Source: Promicromonospora sukumoe
GTDB lineage: Bacteria > Actinomycetota > Actinomycetes > Actinomycetales > Cellulomonadaceae
Length of the DNA stretch: 64,000 nucleotides
Assembly: GCF_014137995.1 (NCBI RefSeq)
Contig: NZ_JACGWV010000001.1
Span: 2,046,001-2,110,000, forward strand
Direction of reading: 5' to 3'
Shown here piece after piece: positions 25,850-35,483 of the stretch. Position numbers and translations under genes: made by a program. The first letter of the stretch is position 1; every line of letters starts with the position of its first letter. Under the pieces are notes generated by a model. That model worked only from the letters and a program-made list of their open reading frames with translations. It searched no databases and was not told the origin of the DNA.

Positions 25850-26743
25850 ATGAACGAGATCACCCTGAACAACGGCGTCGTCATGCCCGCCCTGGGCTTC
25901 GGCGTCTTCCAGAGCGGACCGCGCGAGACCGCCGACGCCGTGGAGGTCGCGCTGGCGACCGGCTACCGGCTCGTCGACACCGCCGCCGTGTACTTCAACG
26001 AGGGGGAGGTGGGGGAGGGCATCCGGCGCTCGGGCCTCGCCCGGGACGAGGTGTTCGTCGAGACCAAGGTGTGGGTCTCGGACTACGGCTACGACGAGAC
26101 CTTCCACGCGTTCGAGAAGTCGGCGGGCAAGCTCGGGTACGACACGATCGACCTGCTGCTCCTGCACCAGCCGGCGCCCGACCGGTTCGGCTCGACGGTG
26201 GCCGGGTACCGGGCGCTGGAGAAGCTGCTCGCGGACGGCCGCGTGCGTGCCATCGGCGTGAGCAACTTCCTGCCGGACCACCTGGACCGGCTGATCGCCG
26301 AGACGGACGTGGTCCCCGCGGTGAACCAGATCGAGCTGCATCCCTACAGCACGCAGCCGGCGGTGCAGCGGGCGAACGCGGCGCACGGCATCGTCAGCCA
26401 GGCGTGGTCACCGATCGGCGGGATCACCTTCTACCCGGGCTACGGCGGCGGGCGCAGCAGCGTGCTGGACGACCCCGGCCTCCAGGCGGTCGCGCGAGCC
26501 CACGGCAGGTCGGCCGCGCAGGTCATGCTCCGGTGGCACCTGCAGCGTGGCAGGTCGGCCATCCCCAAGTCGGTGACGCCCTCGCGCATCGCCGAGAACT
26601 TCGACGTCTTCGACTTCGACCTCACCGCGGACGAGCTCGCGCTGATCGAGACGCTGGACCGGGGCGTCCTGAACGGCCCCGACCCGGAGGACCCGGAGAC
26701 GCCGCGCCGCTTCAACTTCGACCGACCCATCCCGGAGGCGTAG
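25850..26743 (+). CDS. Aldo/keto reductase (AKR5-like)
   Basis: A 297-residue NADPH-dependent carbonyl reductase. The catalytic tetrad is visible: Asp and Tyr in LVDTAAVYFNE, Lys in FVETKVWV, His in LLLLHQP. AIPKSVTPSRIAENF near the C-terminus is the cofactor-phosphate-binding signature. It is related to 2,5-diketo-gluconate and methylglyoxal reductases. It is divergent from the XRE/MmyB regulator and probably controlled by it. No clear Shine-Dalgarno precedes the ATG. Confidence 0.92.
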   Translation: MNEITLNNGVVMPALGFGVFQSGPRETADAVEVALATGYRLVDTAAVYFNEGEVGEGIRRSGLARDEVFVETKVWVSDYGYDETFHAFEKSAGKLGYDTIDLLLLHQPAPDRFGSTVAGYRALEKLLADGRVRAIGVSNFLPDHLDRLIAETDVVPAVNQIELHPYSTQPAVQRANAAHGIVSQAWSPIGGITFYPGYGGGRSSVLDDPGLQAVARAHGRSAAQVMLRWHLQRGRSAIPKSVTPSRIAENFDVFDFDLTADELALIETLDRGVLNGPDPEDPETPRRFNFDRPIPEA

Positions 26744-26781
26744 CCGGTGGGCGCGAGGCAGGGCTGAGATCGGGGCGCGAG

Positions 26782-27618
26782 CTAGTCGCCGCGACCCGCG
26801 CCGTGGCCGGCCTGCACGCCGGCGACGACCCCGCCGTCGACCAGCAGGTCCGTGCCGGTGACGTACCCCGCACCCGGCCCGGTGAGGAACTCGACGGCCG
26901 CGGCGACGTCGCTCGCGGTGCCCGGTGCGCCCGCCGCGGAGCCGGCCAGCAGCGCGCGGATCTGGGCGCCCGCCTCGGTCGCGAGCTCCTGCTGGCCCAT
27001 CGGCGTGGAGATCAGTCCCGGGCTCACGCTGTTGATCCGCGCACCCCGCTCGCCCCAGACCCGTGCGGCGGCCTGCACCCGCACCTGGTTGGCGCGCTTG
27101 GCCAGCCCGTAGGCCGCCCCGGGGCTCGCGAAGGCGGGGTCCGTCAGGAACGGGAGCGCGAGCAGGTGCTCCGTCGGCGTGGTCGCCAGGGCGGCCTCGA
27201 CCTCGGCCGGAAGCCGCGCCGCCGTCATCGTCCCGGCCATGCTCGCGATGACGACGCCGGAGCCGCCCGGCGCGACGACCGTCGAGAACGCCTCGAGGAA
27301 GTGCGCGACGCCGAGCAGGTCCACCCGCAGGATCGCCTCGGAGGTGGCTTGCGCGGGGGACAGGCCGGCGGTGTGCACCGCGGTGAGCACCTCGCCCAGA
27401 TCCGCGGCGGCTTCCGCCGTCGCGGTCATCGAGGCCTGGTCGGACACGTCCACCCGCCGGGTGCTGACGTCGAAGCCGTCGCCGGAGAGCTGACCGTGCA
27501 GGCGGTCGAGCAACGCCTCGTCGATGTCCGCCAGGAGCACCCGGCGTCCGGAGCCGATCCGGCGGACGACCGCCTCGCCCATGCCGCCGGCCCCGATCAC
27601 GACCAGTACCTTCTTCAT
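26782..27618 (-). CDS. SDR-family oxidoreductase (copy A)
   Basis: A 278-residue short-chain dehydrogenase. The cofactor loop is VVIGAGGMGEAVVRRI, a variant of TGxxxGIG. The catalytic residues are Ser in VVIASMAG and Tyr/Lys in AAYGLAKRANQV. INSVSPGLISTPM and VDGG near the end are standard. GAGGAG lies just before the ATG. It follows another SDR gene on the same strand after 26 bp, so the two may form an operon. Substrate unknown. Confidence 0.9.
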   Translation of the reverse strand: MKKVLVVIGAGGMGEAVVRRIGSGRRVLLADIDEALLDRLHGQLSGDGFDVSTRRVDVSDQASMTATAEAAADLGEVLTAVHTAGLSPAQATSEAILRVDLLGVAHFLEAFSTVVAPGGSGVVIASMAGTMTAARLPAEVEAALATTPTEHLLALPFLTDPAFASPGAAYGLAKRANQVRVQAAARVWGERGARINSVSPGLISTPMGQQELATEAGAQIRALLAGSAAGAPGTASDVAAAVEFLTGPGAGYVTGTDLLVDGGVVAGVQAGHGAGRGD

Positions 27619-27644
27619 GCTCTGCTCCTCGTTCGTCCAGGTGG

Positions 27645-28421
27645 TCAGGTGTGCAGGTACGAGGCGCCGTTGACGTCGAGCACGGCCCCGGAGGACCAGC
27701 GGGCCTCGGGCGACGCCAGGTACACGACGGCGGCGGCGACCTCCTCGGCGGTGCCCACCCGCCCGAACGGGCTCTGCGCGCGCAGACCGTCGCCCTGCTC
27801 GCCCGCGAGCTTGGCGGCCTGCCGGTCGGTCGCCACGAAGCCGGGCGCCACCGAGGCCACGGCGATGTCGTGCGGAGCCAGCGCCAGGGCCAGCGACTGG
27901 CCGAGCGCGTGCACCCCGGCCTTCGTCGCGCCGTACGCCGGGTAGTCGGGCTCCCCGCGGAGCGCCCCACGGGAGCCGACGTTGACGATCGCACCGCCCG
28001 TTCCTGACGCGACCAGGTGCCGGGCCGCCGCCCAGCTCACGTGGGCCGTGCCGAGCAGGTTGACGCGCACCATCGTGTCCCACGCGGCGGCCCAGTCCTC
28101 GAAGGAGGTGTCCTGGACCCGGTGGACGTTGCCCGGGTCGGGCGCCGCCCCGGCGTTGTTGACCAGCACGGAGATCCCGCCCAGCCCCGCGACCGCCTCG
28201 TCCACCAGTGCGGTCGCCGCCGCCGGGTCGCCCAGGTCGCCCTGCACCAGGACGTGGCCGGAGCCGGGCAGCGCGGCGAGGGTCTGCGCGGCGTCGTCCC
28301 GGCCGTGGGCGTAGTGCACGGCGACGCGGTCGCCTCGTTCGGCGAAGGCCAGCGCCGTGGCGCGGCCGATGCCCCGGGACGCCCCCGTGACCAGGACGCC
28401 GCGGGACCCGGCGGCCGTCAC
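27645..28421 (-). CDS. SDR-family oxidoreductase (copy B)
   Basis: A 258-residue classical SDR: VLVTGASRGIGRATA (NADP-binding), LVNNAGAAP, IVNVGSRG (Ser), YPAYGATKAG (Tyr/Lys), SVAPGFVATD. The Rossmann core begins soon after the GTG at 28421, which is taken as the start; the frame is open to 28553, but that extension is His/Pro-rich and has no ribosome site. A better ribosome site (AGGAG) precedes a GTG at 28501 in another frame. That GTG opens a 27-codon ORF whose TGA overlaps this GTG, so it may be a coupled leader or a relic of a frameshift. Confidence 0.85.
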   Translation of the reverse strand: MTAAGSRGVLVTGASRGIGRATALAFAERGDRVAVHYAHGRDDAAQTLAALPGSGHVLVQGDLGDPAAATALVDEAVAGLGGISVLVNNAGAAPDPGNVHRVQDTSFEDWAAAWDTMVRVNLLGTAHVSWAAARHLVASGTGGAIVNVGSRGALRGEPDYPAYGATKAGVHALGQSLALALAPHDIAVASVAPGFVATDRQAAKLAGEQGDGLRAQSPFGRVGTAEEVAAAVVYLASPEARWSSGAVLDVNGASYLHT

Positions 28422-28674
28422 CGGACCGCCCCCGGCAGGACTGTTCGCGGCAGGGCTGTCCCCGGCAGGACGGGGTGGCTGGACGCGCTGGTCGTGTGCA
28501 CGAGTTTCTCCTGACGATCCGGGCGGCTGCTCGTGGTGCTCAGTGTGCCGCACGCCCAGGACGCCTGAGACGGGCCGCTGCGCCGGGCGCGGGCCGTCCC
28601 GTCATGGTGAGGTGTTCCGCAGGGACGACGCAGAGATGACGTGGTGTCACTGACGGGCGGGCAGGACCGATGTC

Positions 28675-28696
28675 AAAATATCCATCTGGATATTTT
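28675..28696. promoter_or_regulatory. AT-rich 22-bp palindrome upstream of the esterase
   Basis: AAAATATCCA (28675-28684) and TGGATATTTT (28687-28696) are perfect inverted arms around a 2-bp centre, 34 bp before the GTG of the carboxylesterase. Such AT-rich symmetry is exceptional in this DNA and strongly suggests a repressor operator. No regulator gene is directly adjacent on the same module. Confidence 0.7.
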
Positions 28697-28729
28697 GGCT
28701 GTCCTGGACGTCGAGAGGAAAGACAGATC

Positions 28730-30598
28730 GTGGAGATCACTGAGCAGGCGACCTCGCGCCGGGCTCGGGGCGCCGGCTCCCGGCGCTCCGCCTGGTTCTG
28801 GGTGCCCCTCGCGCTGCTGGTCGTGCTCGTGGCGGTGCTCGGCTGGTTGAACCAGACGCCTTGGTGGGGCTGGGGCCTGGTCGCGCTGCTGCTGGTCGGG
28901 CTGGTGCTGTCCGCCAGATGGTGGCTGCGGCGCGGCGTGCTGCTCCGGGTGGGGGCGTGGCTGGTCGCGACCGCCGTCGTCGCCGGGACCGTGGTGCTCG
29001 CCCATCCCGGGCCGCAGTACCGGGTCGCCGGCGGCGCGGAGCGCGCGGCGACGGAGCCGGTCGAGACGCGCGAGGGCCCCGTGACGGGCGTCCGCAATGA
29101 CAGCGGCACGGTCGAGATCTTCGCCGGCGTCCCGTACGCCGCGCCCCCGGTCGGCGAGCTGCGCTGGCAGGCGCCGCGGCCGCCCGAGCCGCGTTCCGAG
29201 GTGCTGGTGGCCGACCGCTTCTCGGCGGCGCCCGTCCAGGGCACCACGACGTTCACGACCAGGGCGCTGGCACGGTCCCTGGAGATCCCCCTGGAGGACA
29301 CGTTCCTCAACCCGTACCCGGTCAGCGAGGACAGCCTCTACCTGAACATCTGGCGGCCCACCGGGGCGGCGTCGGCCGACCTGCCGGTGATCGTCTACGT
29401 GCCCGGCGGCGGCTTCGCCACCGGCTCGGGCGCGCTGCCGCTGTACGACGGCGAGGCGCTCGCCGCCACCGGCGAGGCGGTCGTGGTCACGATCAACTAC
29501 CGGCTCGGCGTGCTCGGCTTCCTGTCGCACCCGGAGCTGGCGGCGGAGTCCGGGTACGACGCGTCCGGCAACTACGGGATCCTGGACCAGGTCGCCGCCC
29601 TGGACTGGGTGCGGCAGAACGTCGCGGCCTTCGGCGGCGACCCGGACCGGGTCACCGTGGCGGGGGAGTCGGCCGGCGGGGAGAGCGTGTGCATCCTGGG
29701 TGCCACGCCCCTGACCGAGGGTCTCGTGGACGGCATCATCGGCAGCAGCGGGGCCTGCATGGGCACCGAGGGCGACACCGAGGACGGCGACCAGAGCGAC
29801 TCCCGGGCCGTCGCGGAGGACGCCGGCGAGCGCCTCGCCCAGGAGCTGGGCGTGGCGACGGTGGCGGAGCTGCGGGACCTGCCCGTGGACCGGATCACCG
29901 AGGCCGCGGCGGCCGTCGGCCCGCACTGGCGGCCGTCCGTCGACGGCCACGTGCTCGACCGCAGCCCGGCGGAGATCTACGCGGCGGGCGACCAGCTCGA
30001 CGTGCCGACCATGGTGGGCAGCAACGCGGACGAGCTCTCCATCGCCGCGGCCTTCCCGTCCGAGCCGATGACGCCCGCGGAGTACCGCGCGACGGTCCAG
30101 GAGGCACACGGCGACGACACCGCGGCGTTCCTCGACCTGTACCCCGGGGAGACCGAGGAGCAGGTGGCCGACTCGATGCTGGCGGCGCCGGCCGACCGGG
30201 TCTTCACCCGCGCGATGTACCGGTGGGCGCACCTGCAGTCGCGGAGCGGCGAGGCGCCCGCCTACCTCTACTTCTTCACGCACACCCCGCCCGACGAGGC
30301 CCTCCTGGAGTACGGGGCGTACCACGGCGCGGAGGTGATGTACGCCTTCCGCAACCTCGGTGCGGACGACGACGCGGACTACGGCGAGGCCGACCACCTG
30401 CTGCGCGACCAGCTCAGCGGCTACTGGCTGAGCTTCGCGGCGACCGGCGACCCGAACGGGACCGGGCTGCCCGCCTGGCCGACGTTCGCCGAGGCGCCGG
30501 AGCAGGTCATGGAGCTCGGTACGCCGAGCGGCATGACGGACCGGCCCCGGCCCGAGGCCGTCGACTTCTGGATGAGCTACCAGGGACCGGTCGCATGA
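28730..30598 (+). CDS. Membrane-anchored type B carboxylesterase
   Basis: A 622-residue protein. Residues 20-105 hold about three hydrophobic helices (WFWVPLALLVVLVAVLGWL and two more). An esterase-lipase domain of about 500 residues follows. The nucleophile Ser is in VAGESAGGES, the oxyanion loop in VYVPGGGFATGSG, and a candidate His in AYHGAEVMYAF. GTG at 28730 is preferred, with AGAGGA about 10 nt upstream; the frame extends further up but through the palindrome. The three-helix anchor is unusual for this normally soluble or secreted family. The stop overlaps the DUF998 start. Confidence 0.88.
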   Translation: MEITEQATSRRARGAGSRRSAWFWVPLALLVVLVAVLGWLNQTPWWGWGLVALLLVGLVLSARWWLRRGVLLRVGAWLVATAVVAGTVVLAHPGPQYRVAGGAERAATEPVETREGPVTGVRNDSGTVEIFAGVPYAAPPVGELRWQAPRPPEPRSEVLVADRFSAAPVQGTTTFTTRALARSLEIPLEDTFLNPYPVSEDSLYLNIWRPTGAASADLPVIVYVPGGGFATGSGALPLYDGEALAATGEAVVVTINYRLGVLGFLSHPELAAESGYDASGNYGILDQVAALDWVRQNVAAFGGDPDRVTVAGESAGGESVCILGATPLTEGLVDGIIGSSGACMGTEGDTEDGDQSDSRAVAEDAGERLAQELGVATVAELRDLPVDRITEAAAAVGPHWRPSVDGHVLDRSPAEIYAAGDQLDVPTMVGSNADELSIAAAFPSEPMTPAEYRATVQEAHGDDTAAFLDLYPGETEEQVADSMLAAPADRVFTRAMYRWAHLQSRSGEAPAYLYFFTHTPPDEALLEYGAYHGAEVMYAFRNLGADDDADYGEADHLLRDQLSGYWLSFAATGDPNGTGLPAWPTFAEAPEQVMELGTPSGMTDRPRPEAVDFWMSYQGPVA

Positions 30599-31284
30599 GG
30601 CCCGCCGAGACGTCCCGCGCCCTGACGCGGCTGGCCGCCGTACTCGCCTTCCTGGGCCCGGTCGCCTTCCTGGTGGCCGAGGCGGTGTCCGCGGTGGCCT
30701 GGACGGCGGGTGCCTACGACTACGGCGTGAACTTCATCAGCGACCTCGGCACCACCGTCTGCGGCGCGGAGTACGGCGGGCGGGTGATGTGCTCCCCGCT
30801 GCACGCCGTGATGAACGCCGGGTTCGTGACGATGGGGCTGAGCATGGGCGGGCTGTTCACGGTGCTGGCGCTGCGCAGGCGTGGTGCCGTGGGCGTCCTG
30901 GTCGCCGTCGCGGGCTGGTCCGTCACGCTCGACATGTTCCTGGTCGCACTCTTCCCCGGAGGTGCCGAGTCCGTCGGTGACGGGACGATCGCCCTGCACG
31001 TGCTCGGGGCCGCGGTCGCGATCCTGTTCGCCAACGCGCTGTTCGTGGTGGTCGGGGCGGGGGCCCGCCGCTTCGGCCTGCCCGCCTGGTCGGCGGCGAC
31101 CGTCGTCCTCGGCGTCGTCGGGCTGGTCGGTCTGGTGCTGACCCTCGCGCCGCAGGAGCTGGCCGAGCCCGCCGTCTTCGAACGGGTCGCGGTCTACTCG
31201 ATCTTCGCCGCGTGCGGCGTCACCGGCGCCGCGCTCCTCGCCGCGTCGCGGCGGAGCCTCGGGGAGGCGCGGCCGACCAGGTGA
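30595..31284 (+). CDS. DUF998 membrane protein
   Basis: A 229-residue protein with six hydrophobic helices. The family signature is present: NFISDLGTTVCG, then CSPLHAVMNAGFV, and a late AVYSIFAACGV. The function of DUF998 is unknown. It is translationally coupled (ATGA) to the membrane-anchored esterase, suggesting a shared membrane-lipid or lipophilic-ester role. The transcript ends at the strong hairpin just downstream. Confidence 0.85.
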   Translation: MRPAETSRALTRLAAVLAFLGPVAFLVAEAVSAVAWTAGAYDYGVNFISDLGTTVCGAEYGGRVMCSPLHAVMNAGFVTMGLSMGGLFTVLALRRRGAVGVLVAVAGWSVTLDMFLVALFPGGAESVGDGTIALHVLGAAVAILFANALFVVVGAGARRFGLPAWSAATVVLGVVGLVGLVLTLAPQELAEPAVFERVAVYSIFAACGVTGAALLAASRRSLGEARPTR

Positions 31285-31291
31285 GGTGACC

Positions 31292-31320
31292 GTCCCCGAG
31301 GGGTGTCACCCCTCGGGGAC
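31292..31320. terminator. Strong bidirectional hairpin
   Basis: GTCCCCGAGGGGTG (31292-31305) and CACCCCTCGGGGAC (31307-31320) are perfect arms around one base. In RNA this gives about a 12-bp stem. It follows the DUF998 stop by 7 nt and includes the last codons of the convergent MarR gene, so it can end both transcripts. Confidence 0.75.
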
Positions 31321-31863
31321 GTCGCCCTCGCCGTCGCCGTCGTCCCCAGCCCCGGCCTGGGCCGACGGCGCGGCCGGTCGTCCGCCGTCGACGGCGTCGG
31401 CGACGGCCGTGCCGATGCGCTGCAGGGCCTTCAGGTCCGCCGGCTCGAGGTTGTCGATCAGGTACTCGCGCACCGCCGCGACATGCCCGGGCGCGGCCGC
31501 CACGACGACGTCGTTCCCGGCGTCGGTCAGGGTCGTGTTGGTGCGCCGTCCGGCCCCGGGTATCCGGGACCGGGTGACCAGCCCGCGCTTCTCCAGCCGG
31601 GCGACCACGTGCGACAGCCGGGACAGCGACGCCGCCGTCCGCGCGGCCAGCCGGCTCATCTGCATGGTCCGGTCCGGCTCCTCGGAGAGCACGGAGAGCA
31701 CCATGTACTCGAAGAAGGTCATCTGGGACTCGCGCTGCATCCGGGCGTCCAGGGCGGCCGGCAGGCTGATCATGATCGCGGAGTTGGCCAGCCACGCCGC
31801 CATCTCGTCCTCGTTCAGCCAGAGCGGCCGGTCCTGTCGTCGCGCGTCCACCGTCTTCGCCAT
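31306..31863 (-). CDS. MarR-family transcription regulator
   Basis: A 185-residue winged-helix regulator. The DNA-binding region is MSRLAARTAASLSRLSHVVARLEKRGLV, with a wing containing RSRIPGAGRRTNTTLTDAG. The C-terminal 25 residues are Ala/Gly/Asp-rich and reach into the terminator. There is no Shine-Dalgarno; TAGGGT on the coding strand (31870-31875) lies 6 nt before the ATG, fitting leaderless expression. It is divergent from an aldo/keto reductase, with several TTGA-type dyads between them. Confidence 0.88.
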   Translation of the reverse strand: MAKTVDARRQDRPLWLNEDEMAAWLANSAIMISLPAALDARMQRESQMTFFEYMVLSVLSEEPDRTMQMSRLAARTAASLSRLSHVVARLEKRGLVTRSRIPGAGRRTNTTLTDAGNDVVVAAAPGHVAAVREYLIDNLEPADLKALQRIGTAVADAVDGGRPAAPSAQAGAGDDGDGEGDVPEG

Positions 31864-31886
31864 GCGGCCACCCTAGGCCCCGGGTT

Positions 31887-32979
<1,093 letters not shown>

Positions 32980-33049
32980 CGCCCAGGCTCGGTCGCACCC
33001 GCCGGCCGGGCTTGACCGTGTCGCGAGAACACAGTTCAGCATCGGGGGC

Positions 33050-33808
33050 ATGAACTTGTCAGACGTCACGTCGCGGGCGCCGCGCGTCCGCCCCCGCATC
33101 TGGATCGGTGTCGCCGTCTACCTGGCCTATCTCGCCGTGTTCTACGCGATCTGGATCGTCAACGGCATCGACTACGCCCGCGTCGGCGAGAGCGCGGAGA
33201 CGCTGCTGAAGTGGTACGTCGCCCCGCTCGCCGGCGGCCTCGTCGTCATCACCGTCCTGGTGACGGTGCTCGGGTGGTGGCGCCCCTCGACGACCGGGCG
33301 GCGGAGCGCGCCCCGCTGGGTCTGGGCGGTCCCCGTCGTGATGGCCGTGGTGGCGGTCGTCAATATGATCTTCGGCGACTTCACCACCGTCACGCCGACT
33401 ATGTGGCTCTACCTCGTGGCCGGCAGCCTCCTGGTCGGGTTCAACGAGGAGCTGGTGACCCGAGGTCAGCTCATGGTCGCCGTCGGCAGCCGCTTCGGTG
33501 AGACGGGCGTCTGGCTGCTCACCACGGTGCTGTTCGCGCTGCTGCACCTGCCGAACTACTTCTTCGGGATCGGCTCGCTCGCGTTCCTCCAGGTGTTCAT
33601 CCAGTTCGGCCTGGGCTCCGTGTACTACCTGGCCCGCCGGATGACCGGGTCGATCGTGCCCGCCATGCTGCTGCACGGGCTGTGGGACTTCTCGACGTTC
33701 TCCGCCAACGTGCCGTGGGCCGGACTCATGGCGCCGTTCCTCGGCATCGCCGGCGTGATCGTCGTCGTGGTGCTCCTGAGGCGCCGGCGGGGAGTTGTGC
33801 AAGCCTGA
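33050..33808 (+). CDS. CPBP-family intramembrane metalloprotease (copy 2)
   Basis: A 252-residue protein with seven or eight helices. CPBP motifs: NEELVTRG (EExxxR), LFALLHLPN (His), and [15 protein letters not shown] site precedes the ATG. TTGACC at 33012-33017 may be its -35 box. A DUF1345-like membrane protein follows within 5 nt, and a MerR regulator lies beyond, giving a second MerR/CPBP neighbourhood. Confidence 0.85.
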   Translation: MNLSDVTSRAPRVRPRIWIGVAVYLAYLAVFYAIWIVNGIDYARVGESAETLLKWYVAPLAGGLVVITVLVTVLGWWRPSTTGRRSAPRWVWAVPVVMAVVAVVNMIFGDFTTVTPTMWLYLVAGSLLVGFNEELVTRGQLMVAVGSRFGETGVWLLTTVLFALLHLPNYFFGIGSLAFLQVFIQFGLGSVYYLARRMTGSIVPAMLLHGLWDFSTFSANVPWAGLMAPFLGIAGVIVVVVLLRRRRGVVQA

Positions 33809-33812
33809 ACGC

Positions 33813-34514
33813 GTGGCCGTCAGATATGTGAGCGACCTTGCGCGGGCGAACTGGAGCTCGCTGGCTTCCAGCGTCGCGGGGTTCGCCGCCATCTGGTTCT
33901 TCCTGACCAGTCGCGAGGAGCCGGGCCAGCGCGAGGTGCTGATGGCGTTCTACCTCGCCGCCTGGCCCGCGTTCGTGCTGATGTACCTGGTGTGGACCCA
34001 TGTCGTCTACACCGACCGGGACGCGCAGTCCCTCGTCAGGGCCGCCGTCCGGGAGGCCCGGTCCCTGCAGCGCCCGCTGGTGAAGATCCTCGGGTACGGC
34101 GGGGCCTCCAACTGGACCCTGATCGGCGCCGTGGTCGCCGTCGTGCTCACCATCGTCGTCGCGCAGAACCCCGCCTTCCGCGACGACTGGACCTTCATCG
34201 CCCTCGGGCTGCTCTCCGTGGCGAGCTCGTGGGCGCTGATGGTCTACTCCTTCGCCCTCGCGTACCTGCGGCTCGCGTCGGTGCACGACGAGGGCGAGGC
34301 GCCCATCGACGTTCACGTCGACGGCGACCCGATCTTCTCCGACTACCTGACGCTCGCCGTCCTGCTCTCCACGATGGCGGCCACCGTGTCGGCGACCATC
34401 CGTACGCGCCGCGCCTGGACCCTCGTCCGGGTCAACATCCTGTTCGCGTTCACGTTCAACACCGTGATCGTCGCGATGATGGTGTCCCTGCTGTTCGGCG
34501 GCCTGCTCACCTGA
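33813..34514 (+). CDS. DUF1345-like membrane protein
   Basis: A membrane protein of about 233 residues with five to six helices. The C-terminal half shows the DUF1345 layout: an [13 protein letters not shown] segment, [19 protein letters not shown], and a final [19 protein letters not shown]. The start is uncertain: GTG at 33813 is used, but TTG at 33795, overlapping the CPBP stop, is possible. It is co-directional with CPBP copy 2. Its stop touches the stop of the convergent MerR gene with no gap. Function unknown. Confidence 0.7.
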   Translation: MAVRYVSDLARANWSSLASSVAGFAAIWFFLTSREEPGQREVLMAFYLAAWPAFVLMYLVWTHVVYTDRDAQSLVRAAVREARSLQRPLVKILGYGGASNWTLIGAVVAVVLTIVVAQNPAFRDDWTFIALGLLSVASSWALMVYSFALAYLRLASVHDEGEAPIDVHVDGDPIFSDYLTLAVLLSTMAATVSATIRTRRAWTLVRVNILFAFTFNTVIVAMMVSLLFGGLLT

Positions 34515-35282
34515 TCAGGCGTCGCCTGGTCGGTCCTCGGTGCCCTCGTCCCCGGCGCTCTCGCCCATGCGGGCACGGGCGAGCCTCGTGGCACGCTCCA
34601 GGACGTCGAGCTGCGCGGGGTTGTAGATCGCGCGCATGGTCTCGGCCATGGCGACGGCCGTCGACCGCACCGACTGCCGCAGATGCGTCTCCGGCGCGTC
34701 GATCCACGGGTAGCTCCGCAGGGCCTTCGCGATCGTCCCCGAGAACTCCTCGGCCAGGCGCTCGCGGGCCGGCTCGTCGGCGTCGGCGGGGAGCGACTCG
34801 AACTTCGCCGTCGCGGGGTCCGGGTCGGTGTCGAGCATCTGGCGGACGTCGTCCATCACGCCCGGCTCGTAGAGCTGCGCGTAGATGAGCGTGAGGGACC
34901 GCTCGGACGCGGACAGCCGCGGGGCGACACCGGCGAACCCGGTCGCCACGTCCGTGACCGAGCCGTGCTCCATCATGTCGGCGATCTCGGCGCGGGCCCG
35001 CTCGCTGCGCTCGATCGTCTCGGCGAGGTCGGCGTCGATGGCGGACAGCACCTCCGGGGAGGTCCCGACCCCGGAGTCCAGCCGCACGATCTCCGCGATC
35101 GGCACGCCGATGTCGCGCAGGCGCCGGATCTGCAGCAGGCGGACGAGATGGGGCACGCCGTACTGCTTGTACCCGTTCGACCGGCGGTCGGGCTGGTCGA
35201 GCAGCCCACGCTGGTGGTAGTGGCGGACCGCGTTGACGGTCGTGCCCGCAAGATCGGCCAGCTCGCGGGTGCTCCACGCCAT
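34515..35282 (-). CDS. MerR-family transcription regulator (copy 2)
   Basis: A 255-residue MerR regulator. The N-terminus MAWSTRELADLAGTTVNAVR, then HYHQRGLLDQPDRRSNGYKQY, is near-identical to copy 1 at 23267. A 180-residue C-terminal part (TLIYAQLYEPGVMDDVRQML) is shared in layout with copy 1. GGAGGCAGG precedes the ATG. It is divergent from a small efflux-type gene whose promoter has a MerR-style dyad between its -35 and -10 boxes. Confidence 0.9.
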   Translation of the reverse strand: MAWSTRELADLAGTTVNAVRHYHQRGLLDQPDRRSNGYKQYGVPHLVRLLQIRRLRDIGVPIAEIVRLDSGVGTSPEVLSAIDADLAETIERSERARAEIADMMEHGSVTDVATGFAGVAPRLSASERSLTLIYAQLYEPGVMDDVRQMLDTDPDPATAKFESLPADADEPARERLAEEFSGTIAKALRSYPWIDAPETHLRQSVRSTAVAMAETMRAIYNPAQLDVLERATRLARARMGESAGDEGTEDRPGDA

Positions 35283-35398
35283 GGTCCTGCCTCCGGTCGA
35301 GTCCGTGCCCGGAGCTCGTTCCCGGACGAAGCAGAAGTGTTCCGGAAGATCCAGGGGCGGGCTAGTCGTGGCCGGCCGGATCAAGCGGTATCCAGCAC

Positions 35399-35423
35399 TT
35401 GACCCTGTTCCAGGAACATGGTC
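35399..35423 (+). promoter_or_regulatory. MerR-type promoter with dyad in the spacer
   Basis: TTGACC (35399-35404) is a clear -35 box. The following 19 nt hold the dyad TGTTCC-A-GGAACA (35406-35418), extended by GACC and GGTC to 35401-35423. A candidate -10 (TCCACT) follows at 35424. A dyad in a long 19-nt spacer is the hallmark of MerR-activated promoters. It drives the small efflux gene and faces MerR copy 2. Confidence 0.6.
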
Positions 35424-35437
35424 TCCACTGGGAGCGA

Positions 35438-35453
35438 GCCGAGACGTCTCGGC
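35438..35453. promoter_or_regulatory. 16-bp perfect palindrome
   Basis: GCCGAGACGTCTCGGC is a perfect palindrome 31 nt before the ATG of the small efflux gene and downstream of the MerR-type promoter. It may be a second operator, or a leader hairpin. Confidence 0.5.
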
Positions 35454-35483
35454 AGCACAGCCAGCACTCACAAGGAACTCATC

